From Betaproteobacteria bacterium (GTDB lineage Bacteria; Pseudomonadota; Gammaproteobacteria; Burkholderiales; SG8-39), in contig JAEKLK010000036.1 of the NCBI GenBank assembly GCA_019509895.1, positions 1 to 7,292 of the forward strand: a stretch of 7,292 nt of DNA, read 5' to 3'. The notes below the pieces were generated by a model. It had not been told where the DNA came from. It was given only the letters and a program-made list of their open reading frames with translations, and did not search any database. Shown here piece by piece: positions 1-7,292 of this stretch. The position numbers and the translations under genes are program-made. Numbering within the stretch: the first letter of the stretch is position 1; every line of letters starts with the position of its first letter.

Positions 1-452
1 TCGACCGGATGGGCTGGATGCCGCCGATCGTCTCGCACTGGGGCCCCGCGGGCGGGCGCTTCACCGAGCTCGCCGGTCCGAGCGCAAAGAACGTGCATTT
101 CGTGCAGACCTATAGCTTCTTCGGAAACCAGTCCGCGGTGGGCGCCAAGGTGCTGAAGGCGCTGATGTCGAAGTACCCGGACATCAAGGGTCCCGGCGAT
201 GTCACGCCGGCCGTCGGCGTTGCGAACGCCTACGACGCGATGATGCTGACCGCGATGGCGATCAACCAAGCCGGCTCGACCGGTGGCAAGGCGATCCGCG
301 ACGGCTACTACAAGATCGATCGCTACGACGGGCTGATCAAGAGCTACACGAAGCCTTTCACCCCGCAGCAGCACGACGCGCTGAACGAGCACGACTACGT
401 TTGGGCGCAGTTCATCGACAATCAGATCGTGCCGGTCGGCATAAAGCAGTAG
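1..452 (+). CDS. ABC transporter periplasmic substrate-binding protein, Liv/HAAT type (C-terminal part, 5' truncated by window)
   Basis: The window opens inside this gene. The frame is open from base 3 and ends at a TAG (450-452), leaving 149 residues of a family that usually has about 380-420. The visible part looks like the C-terminal lobe of a Peripla_BP_6 / LivJ-type binding protein. A stretch around GVANAYDAMMLTAMAINQAGS is followed by GGKAIRDGYYKIDRYDGLIKSY, the usual helix containing the 'YDA' pattern and then 'AIR..L....YDG.IG.Y' near the end. Such proteins capture the ligand in the periplasm and deliver it to the LivH/LivM permeases, and the two transporter genes immediately downstream agree with that. 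The ligand cannot be read from this part: the family covers branched-chain amino acids, amides, urea and aromatic acids. The signal peptide and the first lobe lie outside the window. Confidence 0.88.
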   Translation, partial: DRMGWMPPIVSHWGPAGGRFTELAGPSAKNVHFVQTYSFFGNQSAVGAKVLKALMSKYPDIKGPGDVTPAVGVANAYDAMMLTAMAINQAGSTGGKAIRDGYYKIDRYDGLIKSYTKPFTPQQHDALNEHDYVWAQFIDNQIVPVGIKQ

Positions 453-480
453 TTCGAGTTCTGGGCCCGTCCCCGGATTC

Positions 481-1346
481 ATGATCGGCTCCGCGCTCGT
501 CTCCGGTCTCGGGCTCGGCAGCATGTACGGGCTGCTGGCGCTCGGCTTCTACGTCACCTACGCGGTGTCGAGCACCGTCAATTTCGCGCAGGGCAGCTCG
601 ATGATGCTCGGCGCGGTCTTCACGTACACGTTCGCGGTGCGGCTCGGCTGGCCGTTCGCGCCGGCGGCGCTCCTGGCCCTCCTTCTTTGCGCGCTGTACG
701 GCCTGCTGGTGGAGGTGCTCGCCGTGAGGCCGTTCGCGCGCCGGGGCTCCAATGCCTGGCTCATGGCGACCGTGGCGCTCGGCATCATCGCCGACAACAG
801 CGTCCTCTTCACTTTCGGCAAGGAGCCGCGCGGTCTCGCGCTGCCGTGGGCCTCGCGCGCTACCGAGGTGCTCGGACTGCACGTCTCGCTTCTGCAGCTC
901 GCGATTCCGGCCGTGGGCCTGGCGCTCGCGGCGGCATTGCACGAATTCTCGCGGCGCACGCGCCTTGGCAAGGCGATGCTGGCGGTGGTGCAGAACGCCG
1001 ATGCCGCGCGGCTGATGGGCATCAACGTGCCGCTCGCGATCATGGCGGCGTACGCGGTGTCGGCGGTATTTGCCGGCGTTGCCGGGATCATGATCGCGCC
1101 GCTTTTCAATGTGCACTCGGACATGGGCACGGTGTTCGGCCTGAAGGCGTTCGCCGTCGCCATCCTCGGCGGCATCACCAGCGCCTGGGGCGTGATGCTC
1201 GCCGGACTGCTCTTCGGCGTGGTGGAATCGCTCACCAGCGCGCTCCTGGGCTCGGCCTACACGCAGATCGTCACGTTCATGCTGGTGATCGTCGTGCTGG
1301 CGCTGATGCCGAACGGCCTCTTCGGGCGCGCGGAGCTGAAGAAGGT

Positions 1347-1350
<4 letters not shown>
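481..1350 (+). CDS. livH: LivH-type ABC transporter permease
   Basis: This 289-residue inner-membrane permease is the first of the two membrane subunits of a Liv/HAAT importer. It is hydrophobic throughout, with about eight predicted membrane segments. Family landmarks are the N-terminal GLGLGSMYGLLALGF and the VNFAQGSSMMLGA stretch (residues 33-45), which matches the family's 'INFAHGE..MLGA'. The cytoplasmic coupling region reads QNADAARLMGINV (171-183). The C-terminal part has the paired 'AILGGITSAWGVMLAG' (227-242) and 'MPNGLFG' (276-282). Length is normal for LivH. The ATG at 481 is chosen because the family motif begins about ten residues into the protein. No good Shine-Dalgarno sequence precedes it, and it starts 28 nt after the binding-protein stop, so coupled translation is likely. 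Its stop overlaps the start of the next gene as ATGA. Substrate is unknown. Confidence 0.93.
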
Positions 1351-3737
<2,387 letters not shown>

Positions 3738-3752
3738 CCGGACACAACCCTC

Positions 3753-3759
3753 GAGGAGG
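3753..3759 (+). promoter_or_regulatory. Strong Shine-Dalgarno site of the RidA-family gene
   Basis: The sequence GAGGAGG lies 4 nt before the ATG at 3764. It is much stronger than the sites before the two transporter genes upstream, which appear to rely on coupling. This suggests that the RidA-family protein can be translated independently and perhaps at a higher level than the permeases from the same message. Confidence 0.7.
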
Positions 3760-3763
3760 CGCG

Positions 3764-4111
3764 ATGAGCATCGTGCGGCACGATCCGAGCAGCATCCTTT
3801 CGCAGGCGGTGGAGCACGCCAGCACCGTGTATCTCGCCGGCGTGGTGGCGAAAGACCTGGCGAAGGACGTCAAGGGGCAGACGAAGGAAGTGCTGGACGA
3901 AATCGACCGGCTGCTCGCCAAGTGCGGCTCGCACAAGTCCAAGGTTCTGCAGGCGCAGATCTGGGTGACCGACATCCGCAACCGCGCGCCGATGAACGAA
4001 GTCTGGACCGCCTGGACCGACCCAAAGAACCTGCCGGCGCGCGCCTGCGTCGAGGCGAAGCTCGCCGATCCGCGCGCACTGGTCGAAATAATGGTGATCG
4101 CCGCCAAATAG
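3764..4111 (+). CDS. RidA/YjgF/UK114-family protein (divergent subgroup)
   Basis: This 115-residue soluble protein belongs to the Rid family, whose trimeric members hydrolyse reactive enamines and imines (such as 2-aminoacrylate) released by PLP enzymes, or have related deaminase roles. Recognition rests on the C-terminal half: QAQIWVTDIRNRAPMNEVWTAW (64-85, the 'v.v.D......n..y..w' pattern), then PARACVEAKLADPRALVEI (91-109). The arginine needed for activity in RidA (R105 in E. coli numbering) corresponds to R93, the following cysteine to C95, and the conserved glutamate of the last strand to E108. The N-terminus is shorter than in canonical RidA (about 128 residues) and lacks its 'A.GPY.Q' motif, reading SSILSQAVEHASTVYLAG instead. 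It therefore probably belongs to one of the non-RidA subgroups, and its substrate may differ. It begins 26 nt after the transporter fusion with no visible terminator between, so it is probably cotranscribed. Confidence 0.88.
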   Translation: MSIVRHDPSSILSQAVEHASTVYLAGVVAKDLAKDVKGQTKEVLDEIDRLLAKCGSHKSKVLQAQIWVTDIRNRAPMNEVWTAWTDPKNLPARACVEAKLADPRALVEIMVIAAK

Positions 4112-4135
4112 TTGGCATTCGGCCGCAGGTTCTCC

Positions 4136-4159
4136 GTGGCCGGGCGCCCGGCCGGCCAC
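4136..4159 (+). terminator. GC-rich hairpin between the RidA-family gene and the CxxC gene
   Basis: GTGGCCGG (4136-4143) pairs perfectly with CCGGCCAC (4152-4159), leaving an 8-base loop. A competing fold exists, because GGCCGGGCGCCCGGCC (4138-4153) is itself a perfect palindrome. The hairpin sits 24 nt after the RidA-family stop and could end or attenuate the transporter transcript. Only two T residues follow it, so it is not a classical intrinsic terminator. It may instead protect the 3' end of the message or simply reflect high GC content. Confidence 0.35.
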
Positions 4160-4172
4160 TTAAGATGCGGCC

Positions 4173-4180
4173 GGGAGGAG
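4173..4180 (+). promoter_or_regulatory. Strong Shine-Dalgarno site of the CxxC gene
   Basis: GGGAGGAG lies 4 nt before the ATG at 4185. This supports the 4185 start and supports the small frame being a real gene. Confidence 0.7.
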
Positions 4181-4184
4181 CGCC

Positions 4185-4424
4185 ATGATCGTCAGCATCC
4201 GGGACGTGAGCGCGCGCTGCGCGAGCTGCGGCGGCACGGAATTCCGCCAGCTCGACGCGGGCGCGGTGCGCCCGGCGACGCGCATGGCCTGCGTGCAGTG
4301 CAATAGCACGACGACCTACCGGGAGCTGCTGGACTCGATCGGCGAGGAGGCGATGCGGCGCGCAAACGAGGCGCTTGCAAAGCTTAAGAAAAACTCCCCG
4401 CGCCGCAGGAAATCCCGCAAATAG
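4185..4424 (+). CDS. Small zinc-ribbon-like protein with two CxxC pairs and a basic tail
   Basis: This 79-residue protein is not recognised as a named family. It has two cysteine pairs, C12-A-S-C15 and C36-V-Q-C39, each at a turn (CASCGGTEF, CVQCNSTTTY). The 20 residues between the pairs and the 'C..CG......C..C.....Y' layout are typical of a four-cysteine zinc ribbon. The second half is a predicted helix (about 45-68), followed by a strongly basic tail KLKKNSPRRRKSRK that could bind nucleic acid. A strong ribosome-binding site supports the start. It lies 73 nt after the RidA-family gene with a hairpin between, so it may be in the operon or separate. Zinc and nucleic-acid binding are inferred from pattern only. 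A role in the transport pathway is not shown. Confidence 0.7.
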   Translation: MIVSIRDVSARCASCGGTEFRQLDAGAVRPATRMACVQCNSTTTYRELLDSIGEEAMRRANEALAKLKKNSPRRRKSRK

Positions 4425-4445
4425 CCTTTCAATGTTTCAACGTCT

Positions 4446-4459
4446 CCCGCTATCGCGGG
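4446..4459 (+). other. Short inverted repeat upstream of the receiver-like gene
   Basis: CCCGC (4446-4450) and GCGGG (4455-4459) form a 5-bp stem with a TATC loop, 22 nt after the stop of the CxxC gene. No T tract follows. It could be a weak terminator or part of the next gene's leader, but a stem this short is expected by chance in GC-rich DNA. Confidence 0.2.
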
Positions 4460-4485
4460 CGGCGCAGTCTTTCTATCGTCGCAGC

Positions 4486-4827
4486 ATGAAATCACCCGCG
4501 GTGCTTCTCGTCGGCAAGACGCGCGCCGAATCGACTCTCGCCTCGGCGGCGCTCTATTGCGCCGGTGCGCGCATCGTCACTTCGAAGCCCGATCTGGCGT
4601 TGCTGGTGGAAGCCAAAGCGACCTCGGCGCTGCCGAAGCGGCTGGACGTGCCGCTGGTCGCCATCGTGCGTCCTGGAGAAAAGCGCAAGGCGCTCGCCGC
4701 CGGCGCAGACGCCGCCTACACGCGCCCGACGCAATGGAAGGCTTACTCGCGCCTGGTTGAGCGCGTGCTGGCCGAATGGGCGCCTACTCGAAAAGGCGCA
4801 AGACCGCGTCGAGGCCGCAATAGCTGA
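4486..4827 (+). CDS. Hypothetical protein resembling a degenerate receiver (CheY-like) domain
   Basis: This frame gives 113 residues from the ATG at 4486. The start is uncertain: ATGs in the same frame at 4432 and 4375 are possible, but 4375 would run back into the preceding gene and the added residues look non-globular. From 4486 the protein begins with a hydrophobic strand (AVLLVG, 5-10), as receiver domains do. It later has PDLALLVEA (35-43), PLVAIVRPGE (56-65) and ALAAGADAAYTRPTQW (70-84), resembling the receiver pattern 'PDLvLLD', 'PviaLTa' and 'AleaGAddYltKP'. The acidic pair of strand 1 is absent (VGKT instead of VDDE), the phospho-acceptor position seems to be V41, and the lysine is replaced by R80. 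It would therefore not be phosphorylated in the usual way. The C-terminal tail is basic (RKGARPRRGR). No good ribosome-binding site is seen. Its last 44 nt overlap the end of serB on the other strand. Confidence 0.55.
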   Translation: MKSPAVLLVGKTRAESTLASAALYCAGARIVTSKPDLALLVEAKATSALPKRLDVPLVAIVRPGEKRKALAAGADAAYTRPTQWKAYSRLVERVLAEWAPTRKGARPRRGRNS

Positions 4828-5614
4828 TCGCGCAGCTCGCTTGCGCGCGAACCACCGGCTTTGCGTGAAAGGCGATCGACGTTCCCGCCCGGTTCATCAT
4901 CTTCAGGTCGTTCGCGCCGTCGCCGATCGCAACCGTCTGCTCGCGCAAAGCGCCAAGCGCCTGCATCACGGCGCCGAATTTCGCCGCCTTCGCCTCGGCA
5001 TCCACGATCTCGCCTAGCACCTGGCCGGTGAGCCGGCCCGCACTCACTTCCAGCTGGTTGGAGATGGTGTAGTCGATGCCGAGGCGCGCCTTTAGCCGCT
5101 CGGTGAAAAACGTGAAGCCGCCAGAGACGAGCAACAGCCTGACGCCGTCGCGCTTGCACGCTGCGATCAGCTCCTCGGCACCCGGTGTCAGCCTGAGCCG
5201 GTCCTCGTACACCTGCGCCAGCGCCTTGTCCGGTAGCCCGGCGAGCAGCGAGACGCGCTTTCGCAGGCTCTGCGGATAGTCGAGCTCGCCGCGCATCGCC
5301 TGGGCCGTGATCGCGGCGATCTCGCTCTTGCGGCCGGCGAGATCGCCGAGCTCGTCGATGCACTCGATGGTGATCAGCGTCGAGTCCATGTCCATGGCGA
5401 GCAGCTTGAGATCGGCGAAGCGCCGGCCCTCGGGTATGAAGGCGAAGTCGAGCCGCTCGCGCTCGCAATAGGGCGCAATGCCATCGGCTGGCGCAGCCTT
5501 GCGGATCCGCCAGGCGCACTCGGCGATTTTCTCCACGGTGGTGGAACCGGCGAGCCGCGCCAGCTCGTCGGCCTGCGCGGCCTTCGCGGCCGGCCCCTGG
5601 ACGACGAGGTTCAC
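4784..5614 (-). CDS. serB: Phosphoserine phosphatase SerB
   Basis: This 276-residue HAD-superfamily enzyme removes phosphate from L-phosphoserine, the last step of serine synthesis from 3-phosphoglycerate, in the cytoplasm. The catalytic motif I is AMDMDST (73-79), with nucleophile D75 and general acid D77. E84 and the cap-domain stretch YPQSLRKRVSLLAGL (113-127) match SerB substrate-binding positions, including R120. Motif II is LVSGGF (162-167, S164). Motif III/IV is GDGANDLKMM (231-240), with D232 and D236 placing the magnesium. The first 65 residues form the variable N-terminal region found in proteobacterial SerB. The start is GTG (5612-5614), overlapping the mfd TGA stop as GTGA. No Shine-Dalgarno sequence is evident, so it is probably translated by coupling to mfd. 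The 3' end overlaps the convergent receiver-like gene by 44 nt. Confidence 0.96.
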   Translation of the reverse strand: MNLVVQGPAAKAAQADELARLAGSTTVEKIAECAWRIRKAAPADGIAPYCERERLDFAFIPEGRRFADLKLLAMDMDSTLITIECIDELGDLAGRKSEIAAITAQAMRGELDYPQSLRKRVSLLAGLPDKALAQVYEDRLRLTPGAEELIAACKRDGVRLLLVSGGFTFFTERLKARLGIDYTISNQLEVSAGRLTGQVLGEIVDAEAKAAKFGAVMQALGALREQTVAIGDGANDLKMMNRAGTSIAFHAKPVVRAQASCAISYCGLDAVLRLFE

Positions 5615-7292
5615 GCCGCGAGCTGCAGCAGGATGTCCTTCACCGCCTGCGCGCGCTCCTGCCAGGCCGGAATCTTCGCCTCGACGCGCAGGCGATCGGG
5701 GCCTGCGAGGCGCGCCGCGCGGCCTTTCTTGCGGATGAACTCGATCACCTTGCTGCCGTCGAGCGGCGGGTTCTTGATGAACTGCAGCTGCACCGCCTCG
5801 TGCGTCGCATCGACGCGCGCGACGCCGAGCGGGCGCGCGGCCAGGCGCACCTGGTGGCAGGCGATGAGCGCACGCGCGGGATCCGGCATCTCACCGAAGC
5901 GGTCGACCAGCTCCTCGGCGAGCGCCTCGAGCGCTTCGCGGCTTTCGGCATCGGCAAGGCGCTTGTAGATGGACAGGCGCTCGTGTACGTCGCTGCAGTA
6001 GGTCTCCGGAAGCAGCGCCGGCACGTGCAGGTTCACCTCGGTGGAGATGTCCACCGCATCGTCGACGTCTGCCGCCTTGCCCGCCTTCAGCCGCCGCACG
6101 GCGCGCTCGAGCATGCGTGTGTAGAGCGAGAAGCCGACCTCCTGGATCTCGCCCGATTGCTCATCGCCCAGGATCTCCCCCGCGCCGCGGATCTCGAGGT
6201 CGTGCATCGCCAGATAGAAGCCCGAGCCCAGCTCCTCCATCATCTGGATTGCTTCCAGCCGCTTGAGCGCGTTCTTGCTGAGCGCCTCTTCCGGCGGCGT
6301 CAGCAGATACGCGTACGCCTGATGGTGCGAGCGGCCGACGCGGCCCCGCAGCTGATGGAGCTGGGCGAGACCGAAGCGGTCGGCACGGTTGATGACCATC
6401 GTATTTGCCGTCGGAATGTCGATGCCCGTCTCGATGATCGTGGAGCACAACAGCACATTGGCGCGCTGCGCGGTGAAATCGCGCATCACGCGCTCGAGCT
6501 CGCGCTCGGGCATCTGACCGTGCGCGATGGCGATGCGCGCTTCGGGCAGAAGCCGCGCCAGGCGCTCGCGCATCCGCTCGATCGAATCAACTTCGTTGTG
6601 CAGAAAATACGCCTGCCCGCCGCGCTTGAGCTCGCGCAGCAGCGCTTCGCGGATCAGGCCCTCGGAGAAAGGCGCGACGAAGGTCTTGATCGCCAGGCGT
6701 TTCTCCGGCGCCGTGGCGATCACCGAGAAGTCGCGAATGCCCTCGAGCGACATCGCGAGCGTACGCGGTATGGGCGTCGCGGTCAGCGTCAGCACATCCA
6801 CCTCGGCGCGCAGCTTCTTCAGCGCCTCCTTCTGGCGCACGCCGAAGCGGTGCTCCTCGTCGATGATGACGAGTCCGACCCGCGGCAGCTTGACGTCGCG
6901 CCCGAGCAGCTTGTGTGTGCCGATGACGATATCGAGCTCGCCTTTACCCAGCCGCTCGAGGATCTCGTTCGACTGCTTGGCGGTCTTGAAGCGCGATAGC
7001 TCGGCGATGCGTACCGGCCATTCGGCGAAGCGATCGTTGAAGGTGTGGAAGTGCTGCTCGGCGAGCAGCGTCGTCGGGCAAAGGACCACCACCTGCTTGC
7101 CGTCGGCGACCGCGATGAACGCCGCGCGCAGCGCCACTTCGGTCTTGCCGAAGCCCACATCGCCGCACACCAGGCGATCCATCGGCTTGCCGGCGGCCAT
7201 GTCGGCGGTCACCGCCTCGATCGCCTGGGCCTGGTCGGGCGTTTCCTCGAAGCCGAAGCCGGACGCGAACGCCTCGAGGTCATGCTGGCGGA
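5611..7292 (-). CDS. mfd: Transcription-repair coupling factor Mfd (C-terminal half, 5' truncated by window)
   Basis: About 559 C-terminal residues are visible of a protein that usually has about 1150. Mfd is a double-stranded DNA translocase that pushes stalled RNA polymerase off damaged template and recruits UvrA for nucleotide excision repair. The visible part enters just before the motor domain (GFGFEETPDQAQAIEAV), then shows Walker A GDVGFGKTE (nt about 7138-7164) and Walker B DEEH followed by RFG (nt about 6850-6861). Motif III TATPIPRTL (nt about 6757-6783), ETGIDIP and QLRGRVGRSHHQAYAYLL of the RecG-like second motor lobe follow. The C-terminal D7 region ends with a TGA at 5611-5613. 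All helicase motifs are intact. The RNA polymerase-interaction and UvrB-like domains lie beyond the right edge. Its stop overlaps the serB start by 4 nt, so the two are cotranscribed with mfd first. Confidence 0.97.
   Translation of the reverse strand, partial: RQHDLEAFASGFGFEETPDQAQAIEAVTADMAAGKPMDRLVCGDVGFGKTEVALRAAFIAVADGKQVVVLCPTTLLAEQHFHTFNDRFAEWPVRIAELSRFKTAKQSNEILERLGKGELDIVIGTHKLLGRDVKLPRVGLVIIDEEHRFGVRQKEALKKLRAEVDVLTLTATPIPRTLAMSLEGIRDFSVIATAPEKRLAIKTFVAPFSEGLIREALLRELKRGGQAYFLHNEVDSIERMRERLARLLPEARIAIAHGQMPERELERVMRDFTAQRANVLLCSTIIETGIDIPTANTMVINRADRFGLAQLHQLRGRVGRSHHQAYAYLLTPPEEALSKNALKRLEAIQMMEELGSGFYLAMHDLEIRGAGEILGDEQSGEIQEVGFSLYTRMLERAVRRLKAGKAADVDDAVDISTEVNLHVPALLPETYCSDVHERLSIYKRLADAESREALEALAEELVDRFGEMPDPARALIACHQVRLAARPLGVARVDATHEAVQLQFIKNPPLDGSKVIEFIRKKGRAARLAGPDRLRVEAKIPAWQERAQAVKDILLQLAA

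Noticed and set aside
412..1116. 234-residue - strand frame opposite livH
   Set aside because: Low-complexity Arg/Glu/His-rich shadow of a clear permease gene.
687..1346. Upstream in-frame extension of the LivM-LivG-LivF fusion (extra 220 residues)
   Set aside because: The extra part is Arg/Ala/Gly-rich, overlaps livH in another frame and has no family resemblance. The ATGA overlap at 1347 gives a start that fits the LivM N-terminus.
4375..4485. Longer N-terminus for the receiver-like protein (starts at 4375 or 4432)
   Set aside because: The 4375 start overlaps the CxxC gene, and the added residues look unstructured. The 4486 start begins directly at the first strand.
5800..6999. 399-residue + strand open frame opposite mfd
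   Set aside because: It lies entirely antisense to intact helicase motifs of mfd, and its Arg/Leu/His/Gln-rich composition is typical of a shadow frame in GC-rich coding DNA.

Overview
This GC-rich window looks like a proteobacterial chromosome, most probably a betaproteobacterium. That guess rests on base composition, on the tight mfd-serB pair (an arrangement I associate with Betaproteobacteria) and on the HAAT-type ABC operon. It is an inference, because no rRNA or other strong taxonomic marker is present. I see no mobile element, tRNA, rRNA or CRISPR array.

Left part (1-4111, + strand): an ABC uptake operon of the branched-chain amino acid / hydrophobic amino acid (HAAT, Liv) type. It opens with the C-terminal end of a periplasmic substrate-binding protein, followed by a LivH-type permease. 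Next comes a 796-residue protein that joins a LivM permease, a LivG ATPase and a LivF ATPase in one open frame. The whole membrane and motor part of the transporter is therefore made from two polypeptides instead of four. The LivG part is unusual: its helical subdomain is short and its signature motif lacks the key glycine. A RidA/YjgF-family protein follows 26 nt later with a strong ribosome-binding site and probably belongs to the same transcript.

Middle (4112-4827, + strand): two small genes. One encodes a 79-residue protein with two CxxC pairs and a basic tail. The other encodes a protein of about 113 residues that resembles a response-regulator receiver domain without the phosphorylation aspartate. 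A strong GC-rich hairpin lies between the RidA gene and the CxxC gene.

Right part (4784-7292, - strand): mfd (transcription-repair coupling factor, C-terminal half only) and serB (phosphoserine phosphatase), overlapping by 4 nt in a GTGA junction with mfd upstream. The end of serB overlaps the end of the receiver-like gene by 44 nt, so two convergent transcription units meet with no intergenic space.

Most of the window is ordinary housekeeping and transport sequence. The triple LivM-LivG-LivF fusion with a degenerate LivG site is the most notable item. I found no convincing sign of an entirely new system.
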